Position numbers and translations under genes: made by a program. From NCBI GenBank assembly GCA_002007465.1, contig LNAC01000335.1, forward strand, positions 1,572,026 to 1,636,025: a DNA stretch of 64,000 bases, in the 5' to 3' direction. The first letter of the stretch is position 1, and every line of letters begins with the position of its first letter. Under the pieces are notes generated by a model that made no database searches, was not told the origin of the DNA, and was given only the letters and a program-made list of their open reading frames with translations. Positions 1 through 12,044 of the stretch are shown here, in pieces. The stretch is from Ailurus styani (lineage: Eukaryota > Chordata > Mammalia > Carnivora > Ailuridae).

Positions 1-2130
1 GTAAGAGGGAAAGTATTAGCGAAAAAACCGTTACTTGTTAGCTGGTAGCATATCCATAATGCTAACAAGCAACAAAATGATAATACTCATTGGGTAACAA
101 ATTCGCCTCATTTAAACCTCCTCAGACTCTTTTACTTAGTATAACTTCATAGATTATGGTCTATTTAATTTTTTATCTCCAGACCTCTTTCTAGTTTATC
201 AATAAATGTTGATTTAAATTGAATTAAGAAGAACAAGTCAGTTGTCTAACACTGGGTAAAAGAACAAAATAGGAGAGAATTTGTGTTTTGGGGACTGGCT
301 GAATTAAATACCCCAAACGAGCAGTTGCCAAGTGTGTGATCAGAAGTACATCTTGACATTGAGCTAATTCTAGGAACACCAGGTCCAAACCAGGTTTAAG
401 ATCAACATTAATTAAGAATGAATAATACTTAAAACTTAAGGAAGAATTTACTTACATAGAGAGCTTTTGTTCTAAATTAAATCTTGTTTTTCAAAATCAG
501 GTAATGGATAGTTAATGCATGTTTATTCTTAGGTGTGTTGATCAAGGTTCGTATTTTTACCCATCCCACCCCAATACGTGGTCGCAAAATTGTGATGATT
601 CCAGTTTTTCAGATAAGCACTTTGGGGGGAACCAAATCCAAGCATCACCACCTGGCACCTTGTTTCAAGGAGCCCAGGGGATTAAGAGTCAAGAATAGTG
701 GCGTTAGTGATCCTAGACCATGCCGTTGAGGACGGATGCTTGGACCCCTCGAGTCGCATGAGCTGATAATTAGGAGATTATACCTACAGCCTCTTGAAGA
801 AGATCGGGCGGATTTGGCTGCTCTCTAGCCCCTCTCACACAGAGGACCTGCTCTTAATCCTAAAGCACATACCCTCCCAGAGGCCCTACCCATTATTCAG
901 GTGTTTGTTTTTAATCTATGGCATTGCTGCCATTAATTCGAGAGTGAATTTAAGATTCTAAAACATTTCCTTGAGATAGTTACCCTCTTTATTAGCAAAA
1001 GTAATTTTGTCATTTTCTTAGTTTTGTGCTACTCCTATAAAAAGCTACCAGGCCCTTGGTGGCCCAATACGAGACAGAGCTGTTCCGTCACGGTTTCTGT
1101 AGGTCTGAAGTCCGGTCCCCCTGGCTGTGTCCTCTGGGTAAGGTGCCGGCCGAGCTGCACTTTCCCCTCCAAGGTGTGTGGAGGTGCCCAGGACGCTCCT
1201 CAGGTTGCGTGATTCACTGGGGGGACTCACAGGATCGGTGTGTAATCATAAAACTATGATTTATCCAGGATACGAAGCGAAACGAGTAAAGGAAAAAGGC
1301 GCATGGGGTGTAGACCGTAAGAAACCAAGCGTAAGCTTCCGTGAGTCCTCTCCAAGTGGAGACGTATGGAACGTGCCGAATTCCCTCCAAAACAAGTGAT
1401 AGTGATCCTTGTGAAGTGTTGTCAACCACAGAAGCTCATTAGAGACTCAGCAGCCTGGGTATCTATTGGAGGCTGGTCACACAGTCACCCTCCTTGCAAG
1501 ACCCCGACAAGGAAGGTTGGGTATTGAGTATAAACTGCTCTGTTTGCCCAAACATTAGGCACAGTGAGCCACTCGCATGATTAGGGTCTTGGGAATGGGC
1601 CAGCCTTGAGATTTGAATCAGTCTAGGTGATTTAGGAGTCCAACCACTGTGAAGAGGATGAGTCAGGTGGTCTCAGGCTCAACTGTACCCAAGAGGGAGG
1701 CTTGTCCCCTGCCTTCCCTGGGTCAGCTCCTGGCATGTTTTCCCCCATGGAGGTGGATGGGTTGGGAAGTCTGGGGAAGTGCTCTGATTTGCCTAGCTCC
1801 TCATGAGGGGCCATCTGAGAACTCCCATCTGTGGTTGTTGGAAGAGTCCATGCCAGCAGGTGGCCCTGTCTGCCCCACACGAGGCACCAAAGCTCCCGGG
1901 CTATGGGCGGAGCCGTGTAAGGACCTCGAGGCCACCCCAGTGGGTTGGCATGGGCTAAGAAGGGAAGGATGTGGGAGGGCCATATTTTCAAATTTCCTAG
2001 TCTTCATCTCTCTTTATGATCCTTTGATTTCTTTTATATTTATCTGCTTTCCTCTGCATATACATCACATCTTTTTACTCCAATCCTCCCCTTCTCTGCA
2101 AGAGAGAGGACCTGGATGACCACGGGCCCT
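1..2130. other. Intron 3 sequence, no gene recognised
   Basis: No exon, RNA gene or confidently named repeat is visible. About 1020-1560 has the texture of an old dispersed repeat (see findings). The window begins with gtaagag, which would fit a splice donor, but the base before it is not available. Short open frames such as 1649-2119 show no family likeness. Confidence 0.5.
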
Positions 2131-2275
2131 ACAACTCAACAGGTGGTCCACAGTCCATCGGCATCACCTGGGTTCTTCATAGAAATATGGAATTTCAGCC
2201 CCCATCCTAGCCTCCTGGATCCCAGATCTGCATTTTAACAAGATTCCCAGAGGATCCCAGAAGTGCCCACTGAAA
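2131..2275 (+). mobile_element. MER5A/MER20-type hAT-Charlie DNA transposon fossil
   Basis: Contains ggtggtcca, then catcaccTGGG, aGAAATaTGGAATTTC and a late ttttaacaag-attcccag segment, in the order of the MER5A/MER20 non-autonomous hAT elements found across mammals. The copy is diverged and the ends are not exact. Confidence 0.6.
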
Positions 2276-5200
2276 AGACCCGTGTCCCATCTGCGGGAAA
2301 GATTGTTCTGCTCCTTAAGTAACCTTACTTGCCTGGATCACAGGAGATCACGTCCCTGCTGGAGGACACGGCTTGTCCCATACACCTGTTACCCTGAGCA
2401 CGTGATCCTCCCTGTAATGAGACCTTAGGAACCTCACTCCATTGTCTTTTGGCTTCAGAACACCTTATTTCTCCCCAGTAGTCACCAGCCTAGTGGAACA
2501 AAGCCCAAAGCTTTTATTAATAACGACCAAGTGCTTAAAGTTAGTACCATCTTTGAGAACTATATTATTTCCTGAATCTGTCCATTTTGCATTAATTAGG
2601 GCTTTATTCTTCCCATTATAAACTCATCAGAACTCAAGTTCCAAGATTATATATCTCTTAGGAATATAAGATTGGGTCGTTACTCAGAATGCACTGACAA
2701 CTTAGAATTTAAGTGGATTTTTCATCCTATGCAGGATGTTTGTGCAAGAAAGGCATTTGTCTCAGAACAGACTGGTAAAATGTATTTAAAAAAAAAAAAC
2801 AAGAAAAATTATTTGAAATAAACATAGGGCCTAGTATAAATAATTCTATTTAACAGATTTCTTTTGCCTTAAGAAAATGTATAACAGTAGGTCCTTGGGT
2901 GAAAATAAAAGAGAAATAGCAAACCACTTGAAACTTTATTCTACTTTGGATAATTTACAACCTGAACCAAGCAGAAAATGTTGACTAATTAGTGAGGCTA
3001 ATTAATATTATATTGAAAGACTCAACAACCTTATAGTGCTCTACAAGAGTGACAGAGGTGACTCCAAAGATTTAGGGTAGAAGAAATGAGAAGAAAGTAT
3101 TGGAAGCAACACAGATGGCATGGGGGGTGTTCATTACATCTGCAGTGGTTTATTTATTTGAGAGAAGGGGTTGATGCACCTATAGCAAAATATTCCCCTT
3201 GTGAAATCCAGACCCCAGGTACATGTGTGTTTGTTTTTTTAGGATATGTCTGAAATATGGCATAACCAGAAAAAACCCCAAAATATTGAATGCAGATTTA
3301 AATGAACCATGGTAACTTGGTATAAAGAGAAAAATCACGAGACCGATACATGATTTCAAAATAAAGAAGGATAAGAACCATGTCCAATCATAATGTGAAC
3401 AACTTGAATCAGAAGTAAGGAAGAGAGTGTGCAAGGAAGTAGGCACTCACTCTGCTAAGTAGGAATCTGCTGGGAGCCGAAGAGGAAATCCACCTGATGC
3501 AGGTTCACCTTAGCTCAGTCGTTTAAATCCGTGTTGGTTTATTTCAGGTCCAGGTGCATTCGTTTCTTTTGAGTTGATGACCCAACAGAACCAAGCCCCA
3601 CCTCACATGGGCAGTTTCAGAAAGGGTCTGCAGGGTCTGCAAGGTCAGACTCGGGGCCTGTGCCAATGCCAGGCTCACGAGTTCCAGGTTCGGCTCTGAG
3701 ACTTATCGGTTTACAGAAGAATGGGAGCAACACTTTAACGATTCTGTTATCGATCACCTCCATGTACTCAGCCTTGCTGGGGACATGGCTATCTCCCTCT
3801 TAACCATCCGGCTCGTTACGTACAGCATATTGATCACCATGGCACTGACTCTGTGCCCTACTTTGTTGATGGCACTTAACCATTGCGGATGGCGATTGAA
3901 TTTTCTATATGTGTCTTCCCTTCCTGGGCTCTGAGAACCATTAGGTCAGGAATTGATCTCCCTGGAGGCCTAGGCCTATTACGGTTTCTCGATAAAGGGC
4001 TGTTGGGTTGAATTAAGGGAAAGTTGCTGTTCTCAAATAGACCTCAACCAGATGGGTAGTTAAGGATATGGAAACCATAGCCAACCACGGGCTGCTGCTT
4101 ATGCAGCAGGAGGCTTTTGATGCCGGATATGAGAGTGAGAAGTTTAACACTGCTTCTGCACAAAGTTGTACAAGGATGATGCCCTACTGAGCCTAAGGTG
4201 GTCCCATGTGCCCTTACCTGCAGGTCTCTGTGACAGTAGAGATAAATGCTGGATTCTATCCGTGGAAAACTCTCCTCCCTGCTTCTCTCCCTCCCTTCCT
4301 GCCTCCCTTCCCTCCTTCTCTGTCAATGACAACCCTCCCCAACCCGAAAAGTTTCCCTCTGTACTGAAATTGCTTAGACACTCCCTTCTTTCTCATTTCT
4401 CACACACTACTCTCTTTTGCTCCATTCATTCATCTTATGCCTGTTTCACATCGGTTCTGGAGTCAGGGACTCTGGCTTGTTTCTCTCTCTATCCTTTGTA
4501 CTTACTTCATTAAAAGTAGGCTTTTTTTTTTATTATTCATTGAAAGAGCACAAAAATAACCTTTTTGTGTTAAGGAGGAAAAGTGAACAATGGAAAAATT
4601 AAATTCTTACAGAAAAGTTTCTCCAGCAGCACAGTCATTGAAAGGAAATGTCATTGAGCTGAGTCTCGGGGAGGCGGAAGGCAGGGAAGCTCAGGGAGCA
4701 TCTCCACCAGATCTTCTAGAAATTCTTCCTAGCCACTTACGACTCGGGCCACTCAGCGTCAGAGGATGTTGTACTAATAGTTGGTTTCAGATGGAGTGAC
4801 AGTCAACTCAGCAGTTTCTATGACTTGCAAAGATGCTGTGAATATGCAGAATGCGTAAGTGTGGTGTGTACTTCAGGCTCTCCATGGAGGATTTCCGAGG
4901 CCTCTCATTAGAGTTTCACGAGTGACTTGGTGCCAGACTAATTGAGGTCTTGAGGAAATGGAGGGGGAGGGTGTAGGGGTGGACCCTACAGTTTTATGCC
5001 TACCTGCAGTTAGAACGATTTTCTGCCTCTGATGCGGAGCACATTTTGTAAATTTTTATAGACAAAGGCAGCAATGAAATAAATAATAATATTTTGCAAA
5101 AGAGGGTGACAGGTTTTCAGTATTTTTTTTAAAATGTTCATGTCACCAGTCTTAAAACTCTGAGATGATGAGAATTTCTAATTAGCAATCCTCAGACTTT

Positions 5201-5279
5201 TCGAGCAGTATGGTTGGGGCATCCGTTGAGAAGTTCGATGTCATCTAAATATGTTTTAAGTTCTCAGACTGAGACAAAT
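2276..5279. other. Intron 3 stretch without recognised gene
   Basis: AT-rich unique-looking sequence. A fragment near 3890-4020 (gctctgagaacc ... ataaagggctgttgggttga) resembles the 3' part of an L2/MIR-class repeat, at low certainty. A perfect small hairpin, ctgctgc-ttat-gcagcag, sits at about 4091-4108. Pyrimidine-rich tracts occur around 4270-4330. Nothing else is supported. Confidence 0.45.
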
Positions 5280-5287
5280 ACTAGTGT

Positions 5288-5475
5288 GGAGCAGGGGTCT
5301 GCTAACTTTTCCTGTAAAGGGACAGATAATGAATATTTTCAGTGTTGTAGACCATACAGTCTCTGTTGGAACTCTTCCACAGTGTGAAAGCAGCCACGGG
5401 CATTATGCAAATGAACGAGTGTGGCTGTGTTCTAATAAAGCTTTATTTACAGAAACATGCACCCAGCTGCATTTG
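5288..5475 (+). mobile_element. Non-autonomous DNA transposon fossil (MER type, hAT-like)
   Basis: gcaggggtctgctaactttt, cctgtaaagggacagata, gaaagcagcca and ttctaataaagctttattta follow in the order of a common mammalian MER element whose consensus begins with a caggggtc-like terminus. The family number cannot be given safely. Another piece lies at 40930-40985. Confidence 0.6.
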
Positions 5476-6373
5476 GCGTTGGGCTACAGTTGCTTGATCC
5501 TTGGTTTAGGCCATTTTGTATCTCTTTAAGGTGTGAGGTAGGGATCCAGGTTTATGGATTTTTCCAGATGGCTACCTAGTTGCTCCAGTGTTATTTATCG
5601 AGCAGTATTAAGCAGGGAAGAGTATTAACACTGATGTAAAATAGGTGCCTGCTCACCAGTATGAAATAGGTCAGCGTTTCTCACATTTCTGTCATGAGGG
5701 TCTTATGGGTGACTTGTCTTCATACATGGGTTGTATTACTTAGGTAAAAAGTAGTCTTTCCCCTTATTGTTTGTTCATCTCCACATTAAGTTTTAAACTG
5801 CCACTTCTGCCTTATTTCAGAACTTGTTTCAGAGAGAATCAATTTGGGATTTCCCTTACTTTTGAGAACATGGAGGCCTTTTTAAAGTACTTATTCCACA
5901 TGACCTTAAAAGATGAATGTGTTAAGCCCTCCTTTCTAAGTCTCTGTCCTTACATTCTCAAGTTATGAAGTGCATTCAGATAGAGAGGGAAATAATACAA
6001 AAGGCACAAATATTAGAAATGAAGATAAATTATCATTATATGTTCTTCAAGAACATTAGAAAATCTCCTGGGAAATAATTTAAAAAATAAAATAACTCAG
6101 CGATGTACATCCTTATGAAAGTAATTTCCAAAATTAATTAATTTCTCTTTGTAGTTATTAGTAATTAGCTAAACGATAAAGGAACCGTAAACTTCATTTA
6201 TCATAGAATCACAAACAATAACATTGACAAGAAATGCTCCAAAAAAATATTTAAAACACCGTTAAGGGGCATCAAAGAAAAGTGGGATTAATCCTTTTCC
6301 TTGGATATCAAGACTTGATAGTGTAATGATGTATGCTGATCTTTAACTAAGCCTGAAATAAAATGAGGTCTTT

Positions 6374-6660
6374 GTTTCTTCCTTCCTTCCTTCCTTCCTT
6401 CCTTCCTTCCTTCCTTCCTTCCTTCCTTTCTCTCCCTCTCTCTCTCTTTCTCTTTCTTTCTTTCTTTCTTTCAAGATTTTATTTATTTGATGGAGAGAGA
6501 GAGACAGTGAGAGAGAGAACACAGCAGGGGGAGTGGGAGAGGGAGAAACAGGCTTCCCACTAAGCAGGGAGCCTGGTGCAGGGCTTGATCCCAGGACCCC
6601 GGGATCCTGACCTGAGCTGAAGGCAGACACCTAACAACTGAGCCACCCAGACACCCCTTA
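6374..6660 (-). mobile_element. Carnivore tRNA-Lys SINE (SINEC), antisense, with expanded tail
   Basis: Reads as the reverse complement of the CAN-SINE: tail and CT-rich part first, then ggatcctgacctgagctgaa and gagccacccagacacccc, the inverted tRNA head. It is flanked by tgaggtcttt at 6364-6373 and again at 6663-6672, a target-site duplication. The tail has turned into a TTCC repeat. Confidence 0.9.
6377..6428. repeat. (TTCC)n microsatellite
   Basis: About 13 near-perfect TTCC units directly followed by CT-rich low-complexity sequence to about 6475. It lies in the tail of the antisense SINE, a usual birthplace of such repeats. Likely length-polymorphic. Confidence 0.95.
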
Positions 6661-6899
6661 AGTGAGGTCTTTCTAAATTTCATCTTAAGATGTTTGGATG
6701 CAGAAATAGCCACAACAATTGGTAAAAAGAATCGTATTAAAGAGAATTATTCCTGTTAAGTTAGTAAAATGCCTTACAAAGTTTATATCTAGCTGTTTAA
6801 AACTACTTAATATTGTTTATATTAGCATATTAATGCAAGATAAGTGAAGAAACATAACAGCATTCATTAATAAGTGTATTTACAGAATTAGCAGAAAAA

Positions 6900-8165
6900 T
6901 AAACACGGCATTTCAAATCAGTGGCAAAAAAATGGATTATTCAATAAATGATACTGGAACACCCTGGAAAAAAATTAAGTTGTATCCCTATTTTATACTT
7001 TCAATATATACAATTTAAAGTAAATTAGCCACAGAAAAAGGACTAGATGAAACTAGAAAATGTTTTGTATGGATTATTGGAGAGAGCATGCTAATGAAAA
7101 TGGAAAACCCAGATGCTACAAAAAAAAAAAGATTGATAAATCAGATTAATTTAAAAATGATGTGTGGGGGAAAAAATGCTACGAGAAGACACCAAACATA
7201 AATTGGAGAAAATTTAAATATATATGACAAAGAACAAGTTTACTTTATTCATAAAACATTCTTGTAAATAAATGGGTAAGATTTAAAAAGTCATTTAAAA
7301 ATGGGTAAAGATAGAAATAGGCAGTATACAAAATGAAACAGAGAGTTTTATAAATGCATGAAAAGTTGTTCACTCTCACAAACCCTTGGAGGGCAATTTC
7401 CATAAAATTAAATAAAAGCGTCCCAAACACCTGCTGCTTCGTTCTGAAGATGACAATCCAAAAGGAGCAGCACCTTAAGTCCCCTCAATATACCGTCTAC
7501 ACTGAGTAGAAACTCCACTTCTGGGAATGAATCCCACAGGGACACGTGAGCTGCACAGAGCACGCCTGTGAACACAGCGCTCACGTCGTCACCGTCACCA
7601 CCCGCTTCTCTGCCAGTAGGTGAGCGCATAGATTAAGTATGATACAATACAGTATAACATAGAATGCTTTCCTTTGAAAAGAAGGAGGTAAATCTATTTA
7701 TTGATTAAGAGCTTTAGGGAACATTATTTTATGCGAACACTGTGCTCCCATTCGAAGTCCCCGAGATGGACATATACTTACATATGCACGCAAACATAAG
7801 GAATATTCTCGAAAGATACACAACAGGGCGCCTGGGTGGCTCAGTGGGTTAATGCCTCTGCTTTTGGCTCAGGTCATGATCTCAGGGTCCTGGGATCGAG
7901 GCCCGCATCGGGCTCCCTGCTCAGCGGGGAGCCTGCTTCCCCCTCTCTCTCTCTGCCTGCCTCTCTGCCTCCTTGTGATCTCTCTCCCTCTGTGAAATAA
8001 ATAAATAAAATCTTTAAAAAAAAAAAAAAAAGAAAGATACACAACAAATTAGTAATAGCATTTCTCACTCTGAGGAAAGGGCTGGAGGCCAATAATACAC
8101 AATAATTTTTATTTTTAAACTACATGTATATATTGCTGTTCAATTAAATACTAGGCATTGAAAGG
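6900..8165 (+). mobile_element. Old LINE-1 3' fragment, + strand
   Basis: ttcaataaatgatactggaa near 6940 and ccacttctgggaatgaatcc near 7515 are decayed versions of L1 ORF2 3' sequence. Later text up to about 8165 fits an old L1 3' UTR. Many indels break the reading frame. A SINE splits it at 7826. Confidence 0.7.
7826..8031 (+). mobile_element. Carnivore tRNA-Lys SINE (SINEC), sense, young
   Basis: Starts gggcgcctgggtggctcag, holds the tRNA B-box-like ggatcgaggcc, a CT-rich body, aaataaataaaatc and an A tail. The 15-bp target-site duplication gaaagatacacaaca is perfect at 7811-7825 and 8032-8046, which fixes both ends and shows a recent insertion. Confidence 0.97.
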
Positions 8166-8169
8166 GTTT

Positions 8170-9240
8170 AAAAAAAAACAGAAAATACAAGATTTTTTTT
8201 TTATTGTGGTGAAAAGCACATAACATTAGATTTACTCTCCTAACCGGTTTTAAGTATTCAGTAGTGTTAAGTATATTCATATTGTCATGCAACATATCCC
8301 TAGAAGTTTCTCATCTTGTAAAATGGAAGGTCTGAACACACTGAACACAAAGTTCCCCTTCCTCCTCTTCCCAGCCCCTGGAAACCACATTTTTATTAAC
8401 AGTTTCTATGATTTTGACTGATTTAAATGCTTCCTGTAAGTGGAATCATATAGCATGTGTCCGTTTGTGACTGGCTTATTTCATTCAACATAAGGTCTTT
8501 GAGATTCATCCATGTTGTAACATGTGACAGGATCTCTTTCCTTTTAATGGCTGCATACTATCCCACTGTACTGATACACCACATTTTGTTTATCTACTGC
8601 TATGATCTGCATGTTTGTGTCCCACCCGAATTCACCCGCTGTAACCCAAACCCCAATGGTGATGATAGAATTAGCAGGTGGGACCTTCGGGAGGTGCTTA
8701 GGTCATGAGAATGGAACCCTTTAGAAAAGGTAGCCCCTTATAAAAGAGACTCAGACACATCCCTACCTCCTTCTGCCCTGTGAGGACACAGTGAAAGTGT
8801 GCTGCCCAGAAGAGGGTGTTCACCTGGCCACACTGGCACACCAGCCTCAGACTTCCAGCCTCCAGAACTGTGAATGGTGAATTTCTGTCGTTTAGAAGGC
8901 ACCCAGTCTATGGTATTTTGTTCTACTAGCCTGAACAGACCGCGGTATCAATTCATCCATCAATGGCCCCTGGAGTACCTTCCACCTCTTGGCTATTGTG
9001 AATAATACTGCATTGACAATGCGTGTGCACCTGTCTCTTGGAGATCCTGCTTTGAGTTTTTTTGGACGTATCCCCCAAAGTAATTGCTGGATATGGTGAT
9101 TCTATTTTAAGTTCTTGAGGAAGCTCCAAACCCTTTTCCACTGTGCCTGCACCATTTTGCATTCCCACCAACAACGCACAAGGGTTCTAATTTCTCTGCA
9201 ACCCGTCTACACCATGTGTTCATGTGGTTCTCTTACCCTT
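8170..9240 (-). mobile_element. Old LINE-1 3' end (L1M type), antisense, interrupted
   Basis: ttattgtggtgaaaagcaca at 8200, tggaatcatatagcatgtgt at 8440 and gtaattgctggatatggtga at 9080 are the reverse complement of an old L1 3' UTR and ORF2 end. A MaLR LTR is inserted in the middle (about 8597-8945). The 13.87-19.75 kb element carries the same sequence near its 3' end. Confidence 0.85.
8597..8945 (+). mobile_element. Solo LTR of the ERVL-MaLR group (MST/MLT1 type)
   Basis: Reads tgctatgatctgcatgtttg, then aggtgggaccttcgggaggt, ataaaagagactc, ctccagaactgtgaatggtg and acccagtctatggtattttg, the order of MaLR LTRs. No internal retroviral genes are beside it, so it is a solo LTR. It sits inside the antisense L1 fragment, whose sequence resumes at about 8950. 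Confidence 0.85.
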
Positions 9241-10213
9241 GAGATTTGTAAGGAGAGGCAATCCTCCATGGACCCTGAGCAGCCCCACATGTCCTTACAG
9301 GGTACACCAAGGACGCAAGACCCTCACTGTGGTGAACGGAGGCCATTCTCAGGGTGTATCAGAATAGCAACCCTGACAGCTGAGGGGCTGCCTCCCCTAG
9401 ACTAAGTCCAGGTTTGCTTCTGCTCACTCTAAGTAGCATCCCCCAAGCTCCGTGCTCTTGTCCTCTAAAGCAGTAGGGCCCTTTGTCTCTCTGTGGTACT
9501 CAGGAAGGCGTGATGAGCTGACCCCGTATTCACAAAGCCATATCTTCAGTGTCGGGTGAACGGCTTCCAAAATGGTGTCATTTCCTGGATCTTTTCTTGG
9601 ATGACCGTGACTTCCATGATGCCCAGTCTCTTCCTGATGGCATTTGGAGACTTCCAGTTACTGACTTTTCTCTTTCATGGTGCTTCTGTGTTGGCCTTCT
9701 CCCCAGGTTACACCCTTGGCATAAATCGTGTCAAATATAAGATCTAAAAGGCGTATCATTCATGCTGTTTTCATTACCCATAAAAAAAAAAGAAAAATAT
9801 GCTCGCTACTTATTTGAGATTGTCAGCTGAAATGAGGATTTAGGCCCGAGTGTCCTTCATGTAAATAGAATCTTAAGTCATCTCCACTGTGAAAATAGTC
9901 CTAATATAGGCTTTTTGATGGTACAGATAAGAATAAATACTATTCCAATTTAAGGAAAACTTTTTTAGGTGATTTTCTTCTTGCATATAAAGGAGCAAGC
10001 TGCCTCTGGAATTAATGGTACAGAGGTCTGTGTGTATGGAGATGAGTGTGTCTGTCTGTCCTGTGTCCATCCACCAGGTGGGCTCCACGTCTGAGACACC
10101 ACATCTCCCACCAGTCATGGTCCCAGTTATGCTGTGCTGTGCTCCAGACTCTCTTTTTACTTTCTTATTGGCATAATCTTCTTTTTCCTTATGCCCTTGA
10201 GGAGAAATCAGTT
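9241..10213. other. Intron 3 stretch without recognised gene
   Basis: No repeat or coding likeness was recognised. Short overlapping frames at 9549-9747 have no family likeness. Confidence 0.4.
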
Positions 10214-10229
10214 AAAACTATCAGAAGAG

Positions 10230-10426
10230 GGCGCCCGGGTGGCTCAGTGGTTAAAGCCCCTGCCTTCGGCTCAGGTCATGATCTCAGGGTCCTGGGATCG
10301 AGGCCCGCATTGGGCTCCCTGCTCAGCGGGGAGCCTGCTTCCTCCTCTCTCTCTGCCTGACTCTCTGCCTACTTGTGATCGCTCTCTCTGTGTCAAATAA
10401 ATAAATAAAATAAAATCTTAAAAAAA
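10230..10426 (+). mobile_element. Carnivore tRNA-Lys SINE (SINEC), sense, young
   Basis: Starts ggcgcccgggtggctcag and ends in aaataaataaaataaaatc plus an A tail. The target-site duplication aaaactatcagaagag lies at 10214-10229 and 10427-10442; its A-rich left side blends with the tail. Confidence 0.96.
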
Positions 10427-11159
10427 AAAACTATCAGAAGAGCCCAGTTTTGAAAAAGAGTCCAAGGTCAGAGCCCTTTTCCCAAAGGAGAGGTGAGCAA
10501 GAAAGGAGAAGTGCAGGCAGCGGAAGTCCCAGAACTTCGCCTCGCATTACATCTGTGACCAAGAGAGAGAAGTTTAAAATCCATCCCATTTGATGTGCGT
10601 TAGGCAAATGCACTTTATTTGGATTTGAAGTCCCGTCTTCTATTGTGTATTTTTTAATGGTCTTAATCATTCAAACCCGAGTGGCTTATCTTCCTTTCAG
10701 AGCTTTGAACACTGTAACAATTCACTAGCCTTCCTTTTTAAAAGAGAGAAGAGAAAAGTTTCAGGACCTCGGAAAGAGACCCCTGGAGAGCTGGAGTGCG
10801 TTCTGCAGCAAAAGCTTGATTAGCGGAAGTTCCCCCTGAGGGAAAATTCAGACCCAGGCAGAGCTCCTATTTCCTGTAAGGAAATTTGAGGGTCAGCAGA
10901 AGAGTGTCCCAAAAATGGAAGGCGAAGTTATCGTGGTAATGTTGTTGTTTTTTTATAACTCCAAATAATAGTAAGTGAAATACTCAATGCATTCATGACA
11001 TTGCCGATAGATTTTCGACCCTTAAATAAATCTCTTAATCGATTATTTAAAGACGTGCACAGTGCTCTCCTGGCTCTCTTGGAAAACCTGCCTCTCAGGC
11101 ACTCCTGGGCACCTTGAGGTGGAAAGGAATTAAGGCTATCCCTGTAAGATTTTCCTAGG

Positions 11160-11575
11160 TACTGTTACTAAATACCTCGGGCTTAAAGCAACAGAGATTT
11201 TTTCTCGCACAATTCTGGAGGCTAGAAGTACGAGCTCAATCTGTTGGCAGGGCCATGCTCCCCCCGAAGGGTCCAGGGGAGAATCTTCCATGTCCTTGTA
11301 GAAGTTTATGATGTTGGTGGTGATTCTTGGGGCTCCCGGCTTGTAGATGGATCAGTCCGAAGCCTGCCTGTGTCATCACGTGGCATCTTCCTGTATGTCT
11401 TCGTGTCATCTCCCTCTGCTCTTGTGGCTCCTCTTCTCCTAAACCCCCAGTCGAATTGGATTAGGGCCCACCCCCCTGACCTCTTCTTAACTTGACGATT
11501 GCAAAGACCAGATTACCAAATAAGGTCACATTCACAGGTTCCGTAGGTAGGATTCCAACATATCTCAACGTGACC
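11160..11575 (-). mobile_element. Ancient MaLR-type LTR (MLT1-like), antisense
   Basis: acaattctggaggctagaag, ggcagggccatgctcc, ttggattagggcccaccc and caaataaggtcacattcaca occur in the order of an inverted MLT1-type LTR, a common mammalian fossil. Ends are approximate. Confidence 0.6.
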
Positions 11576-11847
11576 GTGGCCAGGAAGGACAAAGGCGGGT
11601 GTCGTCAAATGATATTTATTGGACAGGAGGAGAGAGACTTTCTCATTCTGTCTGCTGTGATCATTTTTTATAAGGGAGGAAGAGCAATAATCTGGAATTG
11701 ATAGGGAATCGAAAAACAAATGCCTTTGGACTCCCTGGCAAGTAGAACATGGGAAAATGAGCAAACAGCACCCCCAAGTGCAACATGGACTGGGACCCAG
11801 AAAGGGAAGCTGGCGTGTGAGTCAGGGTGATGCCCGGGGGCTGGCAT

Positions 11848-11985
11848 CTAACAGTTAGCGAGTATTTATTATGAGCCAGGCATGGTTGCAAGCATTCTAG
11901 GTGCTTTATATCATTTCGTCTCGTGCAGCAAGTGTCTTCATGTTGCAGAACAAGAAACTGAAGCTCCGAGTTACACGACGGTCAG
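11848..11985 (-). mobile_element. MIR SINE, antisense
   Basis: tatttattatgagccaggca, ctaggtgctttatatcattt and gaacaagaaactgaagctcc follow the inverted MIR consensus (small mammalian-wide tRNA-derived SINE). Confidence 0.75.
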
Positions 11986-12044
11986 TTTCAATGCTACACT
12001 GGAATGTTGTTAGATACGATTAATGTGGTCCTTTGTTTTCCTTT

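Noticed and set aside
1649..2119. 156-residue open frame on + and overlapping frames on -
   Set aside because: No motif, no splice context and no recognised family; a chance frame.
6343..6630. Open frame with KEGR-type repeats
   Set aside because: Product of the TTCC microsatellite and antisense SINE, not a gene.
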